Source: Valencia hispanica | Lineage: Eukaryota > Chordata > Actinopteri > Cyprinodontiformes > Valenciidae | Length of the DNA: 64,000 nucleotides | Direction of reading: 5' to 3' | NCBI GenBank assembly: GCA_963556495.2 | Contig: OY747716.1 | Span: 14,910,040 to 14,974,039 of the forward strand | Shown: in pieces, positions 37,909 to 49,893 of the stretch | Layout of the letters: the number at the start of each line of letters is the position of its first letter | How positions within the stretch are numbered: position 1 is the stretch's first letter | Notes under the pieces: generated by a model | What the model was told of the DNA's origin: nothing | What the model saw: the letters and a program-made list of their open reading frames with translations, nothing else | Database searches by the model: none | Translations under genes and position numbers: made by a program

Positions 37909-38610
37909 ATATCCCTATGTGTAAATATGCTCTGAGCTGTGCTCAGAAAACTACAGCCGAGAGTCTAACTCTCAACATCACATTAAAACAGAGTGCAAAC
38001 ATGCTAGCATTAGCTAGTCTTTTAGCCTGTATGAAAACAGCAACAGGATCAATAGGATTCCACTGCTGGAGTTCACACTGACCACTTGTCTTCACTCCAC
38101 TATTCTATCCGGCTACTCTTCATTTATGCATTGTCTGTAGTTATCGGCGCTAAGAAGTTTAGGCCTTCTCTCACGCCATAGAACCTTCACTTGTCCTTCT
38201 ATTTCTGTGTTTAGCTGTTTCGAATTCCTGGACAGGGCAATCAGCCAATGTATTGCTGCCATTTCTTTCATTGTTTAAAAAAAAGGGAGTTTCTCCTGTT
38301 CTTCTATGTTAAACCTTATTTCTTTCCTCGACAAAGACCATTAAAGGAGACAGTGCTGTCAGTTTTTTTTTCACATTTTGTCTCTCTCTTTCAATATTTC
38401 TCTGTTTTTCAACCAATGCTACTCCCTTGGAGCTCATCTGTTTAGCTGTGTTTTTCTCCAAGACGAAGCCACTAAAAGATCCAAACATTTCAAACCTTCT
38501 GTAGCTTTCTTCCCGTTGAAAGAGAACCGTTCTTTTTTCCTGTTGCCTTCTGGATTCTGAGATTGAGGGACTGCTGCAAAGTTGACAACTCAATCAATCA
38601 TCTGCTCTGT

Positions 38611-38765
38611 CCAATTGGAATGTTTGTAATTGAATGTGAGTAAGTGTAAGTGTGATTTGATTGATTTTTTTTCTATTTAGTATATAATTTGGATCTATTG
38701 GTCTTATAAAAGGTAATGATGACATTCATTGTGAAATTGTGATATGTAAATAAACGGAACGGATT
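38611..38765 (+). mobile_element. decayed L2 LINE tail
   Basis: Weaker similarity to the same L2 tail, now on the plus strand: AATTGGAATGTTTGTA near the start, and GATGACATTCATTGTGAAAT then TGTAAATAAACGGAA at the end, against GATGACATCTGTTGTGAATT and ATAAATAAACTGAA in the copy at 1-1368. It is an older insertion with unclear left boundary. Confidence 0.6.
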
Positions 38766-41700
38766 TCTGAATAATGTTCAAACAAATGGTACAACCTTTT
38801 AGGTAACGTCCCATTTCTGAGCTATCAGAGTTAAGTCCGTGTTGGGGTGACACATTATGGATGTCCTGGAAAACTCTAAAGCTATGTAGGAAAACAAATA
38901 CTTGATATTGAGGGGGACAAATCTTGATTAGGACATCCTTTGCTCCTTGTTTCTTTCAAGTAACCCAAAATAAAAACTTAAAAGAGGACTACGACTATCT
39001 TTCAGCTCAAAAACGCATGCCATTTCATTTCCTCCCCTCCCATCCTACTCTTGCCAGTCTTCAGCCAGTGAAGCGTCGCTGGCAATTTGCAGGCTATAAA
39101 ATAAATAGCCCGTGCTAATTAAGATGGCTGGATGGGACCGAGGAGTGGAATGGGGTAGAGAGTGATGTGGAAGTAGCCAGAGGGAGCCACAAAACAACCT
39201 GTTCCCTTCCAATTAAACACTTTGCAGGCCGCAGCTGATAAAAGCCATTGCTGCGAGTGCCAACTATTTTCAGGAGTGGGGGAAAGTGTATTTAGTTTAC
39301 AGCTTTGGTGGGGTCAACATGCCCGTGTAAACATACTTGTATAAGCTGGCACATGATCCCGAAGGAGGTGTGTGTTTACGTATGTTTGCTTTGTGGGTTT
39401 ATTTATCTTCCGCGTGACCTTTGCTTGAGTTTAACTCCCCGACGTTGACTCGCAGCGATTCAGGCCTATAATCAAAGCAATAAACAGCCGGCGTTCTCTG
39501 TATTTTCCTTCATTGACATGCACAAGCGCAAGCCTCCCGTTCCTCTATCTGTTATCGGAGCATCTGTGTCTCATCATTAACATTACATGTGTTAGCCAAC
39601 ACAATGATTTTTTTTTTCCCAGCTAATACCCTGTTTGTTGATAAGCCGTGCTAATCAGCTAACTTTGTTTCTCTGGTTCTGCTTGGTTCTCTCTCTCTTT
39701 CTCTCTCTAACTCCAACAAGCAGAGCTGCAAATTGATCTCAGAGCCCTGCTTTTTGGAGGGAGCCGGCACTGCCGTTGTCAAAACACTGAGAAAATTCAA
39801 ACTGCAACGATGGTCTGGATCCACTAAAGCCCCAATGGCACACCCGTGGTTCTCCCCTCCACAGGGGGTGAAGAGTGCTGGGTGTGAAAGAGCCAGATGA
39901 AAAGGTTCTGCCTGCTTTCGCCCTCCTCCCCAAACTCCGACTCCTCTTTGGGTTCAATCAGCAAAAAAAGCACAGCTTGTCTTCAACCTCCAACTATTTA
40001 TACTTCTGTCTCTGTTGTAGCATATTTTCTGCTAGATCTGTTATTTTCCCATCCAAGCTGCTCGAGCGTGTGTTCTGCTTCGTCAAAGGGCCCCTAACAC
40101 GGCTCATTTCTAATCAGCCACTGCTAATAGGGGGGATTGGGGAATACCAAGCTAATCGTGGAAAGAATGTAGCGATTTAGCCAGCCTATCAGGGGGAATG
40201 GGGCAGCATGTGCAGATGAGTTCGCGTATGTCGGGGCGGAGTGTGGCTTTAATCTCCTAAATGTCCCCACACTCCACCAGCTGCCCTGCCGTGGCGGCGA
40301 CACGTACAAATCCAGCCACTCAAAAACAAGCACAAACACACAGATTAAAAGGAAGGAGGAACCTTGCCAGGCTATTTATCATGTCTCAGAGGTCACGGAG
40401 GCCTTCCCCATAGACTGCTGCTAAGGTTAATTAATGAAAGTGGAGTCTATAGCACCTGTCTGCTTACTAGTCACTCTGGAGAGGCTGTCCTCATCCTTCA
40501 TCTTCTGCCAGTCCAAACAAAGGAAGGCTGCCTATCAGCAGGAAATTCTTTTTTTGAATTCTGCTGTGCTCTGATAAGATAGACATAACCTCATAACATT
40601 TGAGTTAACAAACCAAAATGTTTACTGGATATTCTATTTTTCGATGAAACATCTGAAACCGTGACACTATGAGGACTTCCGGACACGGCGGCCGCTTAAC
40701 ATGAACTGAATTTACTTTCTCCCCAACTGGCTTTTCAACTGTAACAACAGTCGGTTCAAACCGCCCCGGTTGACTGCCATCTGACAAAAAGAAAACAACA
40801 ACATTTTAACAACATTTGTTCAATCACTGTTCAGCAAATTTTAGCCTTGCTTATATTGTAATATTTCACACCACAGAAAAAAACAGCTACAATTATGAAA
40901 CATATGGGACCACGATTCATTTGTTCTGAACGAAACATATTGCCTGCCATATTGCATTTGCATAATGTGGCGCTCTGACGCCTTGACTAAAGCACAAACA
41001 AAGCTTGAAATTAGACAGTCTTGTTCTCCCTTCATTATCAAGATATGACTTCCAGTTTTCAGACCAACAGATACAGGGATGAACACATTGGCAGCTTCAA
41101 AGGTACTACAGTCTTATGCGGCATTCCATTTTTTTTAGAACTCAGGATTTGGATCTAGTGCTGACGTCACGCCTAACTTTACTGCGCTCCATTACAAACT
41201 CACAGAAAGCACCACAGAACCTTCTAATGAGATGAAACTGAAAAAAGTAGAATTAAATTGTTTATTACTGCAGCTTCCATTATATTTGTATACATGTGGT
41301 AGTTATATTAGAGTTTATAGTTGGGATTTTAGTAGATTTCTCTGAATGTACCAGTAGATCAACAGTTCAATTTTGATCTGCTAATTCTGCTGGAGTGCAT
41401 GATTGGAGAGAACCAGAAGGCCATGTAACATGGACATCTGGCAAGAATGTATACTTTCTGCTGCTCTCACACTTGGAAACAACGCTTTCAATGGAGAGAA
41501 AAAAGCCCAAACCATTTTTAGCAACATTTTCAAAATTAAGTTTGTCATGTTTCAATGTGAACTTGATATCCAAAGACTGGTAAACCATGATGTAGAGGCC
41601 CACTTGATTCATGCCCACTTCTGAGCTAACATCACAACAACATTGGAGCCATATTAACCGGTTTTTCCCATAATTCTCAGGTTTTCTTAACTGTCATTCC

Positions 41701-42180
41701 ATCAAACTTCAAATATAAGCTGAATACATTAACCTGTGTTGAAGAAATTAGGAGCTTGAGTTGTTTTGGTAACATTTCTAGCCTAGTCCTCCTTCGGCCA
41801 TGCCCAGGTTCTTTTTTGATTGAATTTTGTTAACATCAACAGATTGGCTTCCTCCTGGTGCAGTAGGGGTAAAACAGTATTTTTGACCAGATTCCCAGAG
41901 TCCAACTAAAAAAATATATTTAAAACACCGTGTCAAAAACATCAAAAACATTGGAACAGTGGTTCCATCTCCAGCTCTGAGAGCCATTTTCTCCCTTGTT
42001 CAACACAGGCACCAAGTAGAAAGTAATTCAGTGTTTTCAATCAGCTCCACTGGAGAGACACATCTAAACTTGCAAAACTTTGGCTCTCAAGGACTGAAAT
42101 TGAGCACCACTCCATTAGAAAAGACCACTCAGACACCTCAAGGAGTTCAAGAATGTAGAAGTATAGATTTGCAAACCTAC

Positions 42181-42362
42181 CCGTCTTATAGATCTCATAT
42201 CGGATGGAGAAACCGGCTCCGTGCGTTTCGTAGTCTGACACAAACTTGATAAACAGCTGGTTTCCAGAGGAGACGAGCGCTGAGGGCGCGATCTTCCCGC
42301 AGTACTTCCCCACCAGCTGACCGTTCTCGTCTACGCCATCTCGCACCTCCACGTAGTCATAC
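42181..42362 (-). CDS. nrp1: nrp1 exon 3: second part of CUB a1 domain
   Basis: This 182-base exon follows acceptor CCTGTCAG. Its first G completes the Lys codon from exon 2 and the frame continues YDYVEVRDGVDENGQLVGKY. It holds the last a1 cysteine (KYCGKIAP), then FIKFVSDYETHGAGFSIRY and EIYKTG, ending with a single G before donor GTAGGT. The HGAGFSIRYE segment is typical of neuropilin-1 and differs from the neuropilin-2 version. It closes the a1 domain and starts the short linker into a2. The upstream intron, to exon 2, is the longest in the window at about 21.3 kb. Coding frame, phase and splice signals all agree. Confidence 0.96.
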
Positions 42363-43008
42363 CTGACAGGAGCAAAGCGAACAGAGACGCAGTTTGTGAC
42401 AAGCTGCAGGAGGACGCAACATGCTCAGCTTCAATAAGGTGGCGATCTCAAGTAAGTGGCTGAATAGTTGTGGTTTTATGTTTTCCACTGGGCATTTAAA
42501 AGGAACTTCAGCACACACACGTATACACACATATTGACATGGACAGATACTTCACTTAGCAGAGCATGTTGTGTGAGTAATGTAGTGGAAATAAAACAGT
42601 GTGATAATGAGGTCTCAGGTTAAAACTAACAGAACAGGTGGGAAGGCAATTTATGTTCATTACACTTTAGGGACACAAACAATGGGAAAGTTTCTTGCTA
42701 CTATCAGCACTGATACTAGGTTCTCCAAACTACTTAAAGTACTGAAGTCTATCTAAGTGGATCTCCACATCCTGTTTAACCACAGTATCACACTCACAGA
42801 AATCCTTATACATGCAAGAAAGAAAACAAGAAGGCTGGAGAATAATTACATTTTTGGTTTTTTAGAATGAGCAGATGTTACACGTATATAATCCACACAC
42901 TTCAACATCTCATCTGAATGGATTTTCAGACTCTTGCCTATTGAATTGGAGTACAATTAATTAAAGCTGCAGTCCAGAGAACTTATTTATATATCAACGT
43001 TTTCTAAT

Positions 43009-43556
43009 ACCATGTCCACATGTAGCTGGGTATCGCACAAAATGAATACTTTATTTTACGATTTAGCCTGTTATCCACACAACAACGCTGATTTACAGCA
43101 CCGAAAACAAATCTTCCTAAAAACTTTGGCCAAAGTGAAGATTAGTTTTTTCTCTATTTTAAGGGTTTGCATGTGGACAGAAATAACCAGTTTTAGGCTT
43201 TGCAACGTCACTTTCGGCAACAAGAATACTCCAATATCACTTGTACGACCTGTGTTTACACTCAGAAACAGCACTTATGCCCTCAGAGATGTGTTGGCAC
43301 TATCAATTGTCCAAGCACTTTTTGTTTGCTTGCTTTTACAAGCTCAGTTAATGCTCTATGTAGAAGTTAGAACATGGAACCTTACACTGAGTGGATAGGA
43401 TTTGGGGGAACAACTGCCCCCTACAGGTTTGGCCTGTCTATGAATGTGCTTAACAATGCACTTATGCGGTTAGGTGCGGACAGAGTTTTTTTTTTTTAAA
43501 CGAAGTGGTGAGGATATTCGTAAAAAAAAAAAAACCCAGCTACGTGTGTACATGGC
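43009..43556. mobile_element. MITE nested in TTAA element
   Basis: Inverted ends of 23 bp match at 20 positions: ACCATGTCCACATGTAGCTG at 43009-43028 against GCCATGTACACACGTAGCTG read on the opposite strand from 43556. The interior has no transposase. The flanks (CTAAT versus CTAAAT) hint at a degraded target duplication. It interrupts the host element about 48 bp from its left end. Confidence 0.65.
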
Positions 43557-43818
43557 CTAAATCTTTCAAATGATAGTTCTGTTCTATACTATGATATATA
43601 GGTGGTGCTCCACGACATTTGTTATTCTTCTTAAGTCCCTCCTTCCTCCCCACAGACCTTTATGCAGTTCACACTTCACACAGTCCACATTTTTTTATCC
43701 AATAGAATTCGAGTTTCCGCCTTGTCGGCTGTCAATCAGCATGCATGCGCATCGTGCAAGCCTGTGAAGATGGGGCCGCGCACACAGGGGGCTCTGGGAC
43801 TTCCTATTTACAGTTGCC

Positions 43819-43971
43819 ATGGAGAAGTCGAAGCAAACTTCTGCTAAGAAGTTAGCCATTCCCCGGCTACCGAGGGCTACATCAACTTCAGAAAGAAAAA
43901 CAAAGAAAAGTCCGGTGACTAAACTCGCCGAAAAACGCCTTAGACAGGAGAAGGCTTTACAACGGAGATGA
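43819..43971 (+). other. small basic ORF inside TTAA element
   Basis: Fifty codons from ATG to TGA, starting MEKSKQTSAKKLAIPRLPRA and ending RLRQEKALQRR. It is lysine- and arginine-rich throughout and would be nuclear if made. About 28 bases after the stop is CAGGTAAGAC, a strong donor-like sequence, so this may be what is left of a transposon first exon. I do not recognise a domain and do not assign a function. Expression is unknown. Confidence 0.35.
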
Positions 43972-44796
43972 GTTTCAACAACGGAGATTTCTGTTGAACA
44001 GGTAAGACAGGAATATATTCAAAAAAGCAAATCAATACAACATTTTATCAATTAAGTACACAATGACATGCTGTGACATCACAGGTGATGCGCGTGCCCA
44101 ATTGTAGAGGTGGGGCTAGAGGGAATGGGAGAGGGGGAGAAGGGATGTTTGTGGAGGGGCCTTGGTACGTTGGATTTAAAAAAAAATCTCTCTTCCTTTA
44201 AATACTCCAGACAGCAGCTTTAAGTCAAAGCAGAGTTTGGAAGTAAACGAGGTGAGCTTTGTGGAAACACGAGTTGTTACGTAGAAACACGTCCAAGGAA
44301 TCCGGCAAGCAAAAACTAGGTTTCTAAAGAAGAAATGGGAGGTCTAGCCAATGAGGGTGGTCTGAACAGCCTCTAGATATCAGTGTGTGCGTATGCACGA
44401 TATATGCATCTGATTAGTTGTTTTCACGCCACTGCCTGCCTACGGTTGTGTGGGTGTGTGCAGGTTTAAAGCATGGGTAGAGGCGACATTTCCATGCTGT
44501 GTTTTTACTCTTGAGTGACGGCGGGAGCAAAGCCCTGAAAGCTGCCCTTTTTTTTTTTTGGGTGAGGTTCAGGTTTGCACTCCTTCTAATTGCCCATAAT
44601 GTGAATTCCTGCCAGGTTTTCCCTGTTACCGGCTACTTATCGAATATTTTGCCGGCCAAACGCTCATGACCCGCCGCACCGTTCCTCCATCATGATCGAG
44701 GAAAAGATGAATAAGCTGCAATTCAAAGACAGTCGAGCAGAGATTAATTTTGATTTATGGGGGAATAACAAGCAGCAGGTGTGTGGTCACATTCAG

Positions 44797-44797
<1 letters not shown>

Positions 44798-44835
<38 letters not shown>
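44798..44835. repeat. (CA)n microsatellite
   Basis: Nineteen CA units in intron 2. Confidence 0.95.
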
Positions 44836-44837
<2 letters not shown>

Positions 44838-45962
44838 CTCCTTCTGTCTACTCAGAAAATATGTGCCTTCTGGGCAATAGGGGCCTATATTCATAGTTTT
44901 GCCTGATTCCCAAATTACTGTCAAAACATCGGATCTCTTAAGTGATTCTGAACTCACTTAATGCATAGCTAGTTTTTCCCCAACCAAAACGTGATTTACA
45001 CTTTGAATGGCAGCGCTGTCGGGTGAGATCATTTAGTTGTGGTTTGACATGCACCAGCAAGCAGAATTTGCCACCTTTTTTTCTCCCTTCACCTCGGTTG
45101 AAATTAGAAAAATAATATTTGTGAAATGGAATTCTAGTTGTGGGAAAGGATTTGGCAGAAATGGGAATGGGGGTTATGAATATTAAGGCGAGATGAGAAG
45201 CTTAGGTAGAAAGACGAGAGGACAGAGTGGCACCGCTCTCGTAGAAAAGAAACTGATGGAATAACTCAAAAACATTCTCATCTAATTTAAGCTTTACTAC
45301 AAAAATTTATATTTTGTCAAATCACAGTCTCAAATCATTTTTCTTTTACTGGAATGTTATGTGACAGAACCGCGTGTTTGTGTTTTGTTTTTTTTTATTC
45401 AGCCCGCTTGACTCTGATCCCTAAAATGAAAACCAGTACAACGCTCTCCTTCCAGAATCCACTGTTCCTGTCTTAGACACTAGTGGCAGCCAGAATATAG
45501 TCAACCCTTCAGTCTGAGCATGCAGAAACCAGACCTACCTTTCCCTTCACCATCTTATGTGTTTGGTTTCTTTTAGAAATGTGTCTGTGTTTCTTTAGTA
45601 ATCCCCCGGCTCTGTTTTTTTGGCATCTCCATGTTTCTCCCGTGATTATTTTGTGATTTCAGACCAGGTCTTTTTCCTCCTCATTCGTCAGGCCACCAGC
45701 TGTGGAAACAGCCCCGCTCGGCTTCCACAGGCACCACTTTGTTTCTGCCCCCTTTATCAGCTGCAGCTCAGTGAAAGAAAACACTAGTTTTACATGATGT
45801 TTACAGTGTGTTTCTCCCTGGTGCTATGATCAAACAGCCAGGAAGTAACTCATTTGGTGGGCTGCTGTTAGAATGATGTCATACCGTCTACTTTGGATAC
45901 AAGTTATTTCAATTTTTTACATCCACAAATGATTGTGCAGACGTAGTAGAAATGCATTTTTT

Positions 45963-46085
45963 CCTCTCCTCTCCTCTCCTCTCCTCTCCTCTCCTCTCCT
46001 CTCCTCTCCTCTCCTCTCCTCTCCTCTCCTCTCCTCTCCTCTCCTCTCCTCTCCTCTCCTCTCCTCTCCTCTCCTCTCCTCTCCT
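45963..46085. repeat. (CTCCT)n pentanucleotide array
   Basis: About 24 pure CTCCT units, polypyrimidine on the plus strand and polypurine on the minus. Long open frames in several phases here (for example a run of GEERR on the minus strand) are caused by the repeat. Confidence 0.97.
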
Positions 46086-48176
46086 CACCTCTACTCCTTT
46101 TGGCTGCTGGCTCACAGCAGAGAGCATCAATCTTCCATGGCCCTCCTCTGGTCTATCAGCAGACTTATAATTCACCTCAGATCCTCTGTCTCTGCAGCTA
46201 TCTTCGCCTTCCCCGCATTGCAACTGCCAAAAGCTGAGCTTTGCCAGATGCCTTAAAAAATTGATGCTGAGATGCATCACTGAGATGAAGAAGAGCCGGC
46301 TGCATTAGTACAGCTCGAGGAGCTCTGCCGAGTGTTAAAAATGGGCATATTGTGTTGGGTGCAATGGTGTAGCGGCATTTGCAGATAAGTAGCATCACTA
46401 TTCTCTTTGTCCTGTTTTTTCCTTTTTTTCTACCAACCAAAGAAGAAGAAGCTGTTTACTGCATTTTTACTCCAGCGCATCATCAGCTCTGATGGCCCTC
46501 GTTAAGGCGGCACAGCGGGGGGATAGAAGGCAGATGGAAGAGAGATACTCCCGGGGGGTCCTCGCTGTGAATGATAGAAACCTCTTTCTTCCGAATGTCT
46601 CTATTTGTGCCTAAATGAGTGGTGCGTCAACCAGAACTCCAGCGGTTCTGCTCCAGCACGTCCACACTCCCAGCTTGGTTAACGCGGATCCATTCAGGCC
46701 CTCATCATGTGGAAGGCGTTATGGGGAGCGCTTGGCTGGGCAGTTTGATGCCTTCTAAAATCTCTCCTGTTGCCCAGCTGTGCTAAATGCAGCTCTAATC
46801 TGTCGCTCTAAACACCTGTGGGTACTCGCTTCTGTGGTTCAGGGTCTTTTGGGGGGGGCAAGACTGTTAACAACCTTGATCTTGGATCATAAAACAAGTT
46901 CATGGACTTGTCCCACTTAGAAAAGCCCAAGACACAATCACAGTTTTGGTGCTTTGTCACTGCTCTATTTCACTCTGACCTATTAAACTTAGAATCCTCT
47001 TCTCGGGTGCATGTGTGGCGATGCTTATGGTTTATGACTTCTGCTGCTGCTTGCTGTTCCTTTTCCCTCTTGACAATAAAATCCAGTTGAGCCATGCAAC
47101 TATTTAGCTTTCAAGTCTGCTTTGGGTCTGGGTGGGCAATGCACAACACACACAGATAAGCACACGCACACACACACACACACTCACACTTGGACTCACA
47201 GAGAGCAGCCTACCACAGCGCTAATAGTGAAAGCGGTTTGCCAATCCAGTGGGGAAATTAAAGAGAAAAAAAAAGTAAAAAGGGGGTAGGAGAGCAAGGG
47301 GGCGAATGTAATTCTCAACGACCTTCGCTTCACCAACCCAAACATATTAGGCTCCTTTCTTTCTTCAGGCACAGAGAAAAAGCAATCCGCCAGTGTCAAA
47401 CGAGAACATTAGTCCTCCGCGCAAAGCCGAAGAGAAGGCGACAAACCGGCGGTCTAACAATATAACAGTTATATTGCCTGAAGCTTTCCCATGGAAATAA
47501 TCTGTCCTCCCTCTATAAATGTCTGCTTGATATGGTTCTACAAAGGCAATACAATCTGAAGCAATGGAATAACGCTATGACAGACTGTATAAGCCTCATA
47601 GAATTGGTTAGCTTCTTTAATCTGACCATTTATAAGCTGAAGCATTCTGCAGAAAACCCCAGAACAAGAGCTTTTTCTTTGCAACTGCCTTGTGGTTCAG
47701 CTGCATCCACAACTAATGTCTTGCCCCTTTGCTTGGATTTATGGTTTCTGGTTCTGACAGTATATAGCTTGTTGTTGGAAAAAAAAAAACATGTCACCTA
47801 CAACATGTCAAAACAGCTCTCGGTAACACAAGTGCAAATACCTTAACAATGGACTCAGGACAGGTCTGTGAGGAGAGTTAGCAGGGGGAAAAAAGGAGTT
47901 GGCTGGCAGGTGTCAAAAAAACTCCAAATCACTTTTCTCAGATATTAACAAGTCCCTATCGAGCAAGTGGTCACTTGGGGCCCAGGAAAAACACCATTAA
48001 CGTTTGTACAAGGGGTCCAAAGTCATGTGAGTTACTGAGAGGACTAACCTTGCAGGACTCCCACACTGCCTCCCAACTGGAAGTGAGATTCATTAACCCA
48101 ACCAAGGCCAACGGGTTCCTTTTTTGTTGAGGATCAACTGAGCTGTCACTCAAATAGCCCAAGACAGAAAGAGCTA

Positions 48177-48709
48177 CACTCACAGACCATTTAATAGGCG
48201 CACCTTGCTAATGCATTGGACCCCTGTTTGCCTTTAGAACTGCCATAAATCTTTATAGTATTGATTCAATGAGGTGTCGAAAATGCTCCTGGGAGATTTT
48301 AAACAATATAACCAGTTGCAACAAATGTATCAGCTGTACATCCATGACTTGAATCTCCTGTTCCACCACATCCCAAAGATCCTCTACCGGATACTTTGGG
48401 GAACCACTGGAACACAGTGAAATCACTTATATGTTCAAGTAAGAGACCATTTGTTGCAGGTCCCACAGAGATGGCCCTCTGAAAACCTTTGTTGTTATTG
48501 CTGTTTGCTTGAACCACTGATGTCTTTCTATCATATTAAACCTGTCTGCCACATTAAAAGTCACTCCTTTTTGTCTCCCTCATTGTAAAGCTTGGTTTGA
48601 GCAAATAATCTAGATGTCTATCTGCATTGGGTCACTGTAATGTGATTTGCTATTTGCGTGAAGAAGCAGTTAAATAGATGTACCTACAAAAGTGGCCATT
48701 GAGAGAGAG
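48177..48709. mobile_element. internally deleted Tc1/mariner copy
   Basis: Flanked by TA at 48175-48176 and 48710-48711. The ends are CACTCACAGACCATTTAATA (left) and, on the opposite strand, CTCTCTCTCAATGGCCACTT (right), decayed forms of the CACTCACNGGCCACTTTATT ends of a widespread fish Tc1 family. The interior retains GGACCCCTGTTTGCCTTTAG and CTGTTCCACCACATCCCAAA, which lie in the transposase region of that family, but most of the gene is deleted. The family's gene would read on the minus strand. Confidence 0.78.
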
Positions 48710-49441
48710 TACATAAAAACCGCTGTAAATCATGTTTATATCTTTTTGCAGCTAAAAAAAATCCCTTATTGGGTTGCAGATGAATACTTGTTTTTTTATA
48801 TCAAAGCAGCACATGAAACTGCTTTGGCAGATGCTCGACCATAAAGCATAAAAAAATCTGCAGACCTTTAAAGCTATCATCATCTCAACTACTGTTGGGA
48901 CTCCACAGAACATAGCTGCAGGAGCTCAGAATGTGGCGAGTCACTCAGCGGGACAAAACCACCAACCAATCAGAACTGCTGTCTTCAGAAGTGGTTCCTT
49001 GTGGGCGCGTCTGTTTTACACACCATATATGTTTCCACAAGCATGGATGGAGATAAAATACATGAATGCAAAGCTTGATATTTTCCTCCTCGATGGCCCA
49101 GCCAATAAGCATCCTTGGGTGTCACCGCTGCTTGGTTCAGCTTGACGCTGGCGAATATTTTTAGATGTCGTAGCTCGTTCCCAATTTCGCCTTGGCTACG
49201 AGCTTGTAGAGCATATTCCTATGCTGCAATTATCATTAGCACTGATGGATTTAGCATGCTTGCATCCATTAGCTTCCCTAATTACACTGTCGAGAGATCT
49301 GCTGTCGCCAACAATCAAATTAATGAATTTGGCTGTTTAGGCTCTATTATTGCATCCAGCCTCACTCTGCAACATGCACAACAATCCGTTATGCAGAAAT
49401 AAGAGCACACAGTAAAAGGGGGAGATTTCTGCCCAAAGGGT

Positions 49442-49464
49442 GGGGGGGGTGGGGGGGGGGGGGG
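49442..49464. repeat. G-rich tract
   Basis: Twenty-three bases of G with a single T interruption in intron 2. Confidence 0.92.
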
Positions 49465-49893
49465 TGGCTCCTTACTGCTTAGCAAAGCTTAGAAGTTGGA
49501 ATAGGAATGGGTGGAGGGTGTGGAGTTTTGAACAAGCAGGAGAAGGTTCACAATAGCTCCCACTGTTAGCGAGCGGCCCAACTCTCATGTAAGACCTACA
49601 ACACTCTGACCCCTGAGCAAGCCAAGTTCTGTTCAGCTGATTTGCTTTCTGCTCCTTTTATAGACTGTGGCTTCAAGGCCAAAGAAGAGTAGTGCATGCT
49701 GCAATTCATCTTGCTTGGAGTGAGTTTCTTTCCTAATCAAAGCTGTGAAGTGTGACAAATAGGTCAGAACAACCTGATTATAGTAATCTTAATATACATC
49801 AGTGGTTTCAGCACAAAGGCTGTTCTTGCCACATGTTAATTGTGACAGATAAAAGCAAAGTTGATGATATTAATGGATGGTATTCTCTTTTCT

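Larger units (their letters stand above)
33455..42180 (-). other. nrp1 intron 3
   Basis: About 8.7 kb between exons 4 and 3. It starts with a G22 run next to the exon 4 acceptor, has a C15 run at 33719-33733, and carries two decayed L2 LINE tails in opposite orientations (37656-37908 and 38611-38765). The 38.9-39.7 kb part is rich in homeodomain-like TAAT cores. The remainder shows nothing I can name. Confidence 0.85.
42961..44223. mobile_element. TTAA-flanked DNA transposon remnant
   Basis: The ends are TTAA followed by AGCTGCAGTCCAGAG (left) and, on the opposite strand, TTAA followed by AGCTGCTGTCTGGAG (right). TTAA target duplications belong to the piggyBac and Kolobok superfamilies. A second MITE (43009-43556) is inserted near the left end. 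A basic 50-codon open frame (43819-43971) sits in the right half and is followed by a good splice-donor-like site. No catalytic domain remains. Confidence 0.7.

Noticed and set aside
41110..42110. Possible hAT element beginning near GCATTCCATTTTTTTTAGAA
   Set aside because: I could not find a matching opposite end or a target duplication.
45909..46280. Long open frames of repeated GEERR or SSPLL
   Set aside because: They are produced by the CTCCT array, which is open in several frames.
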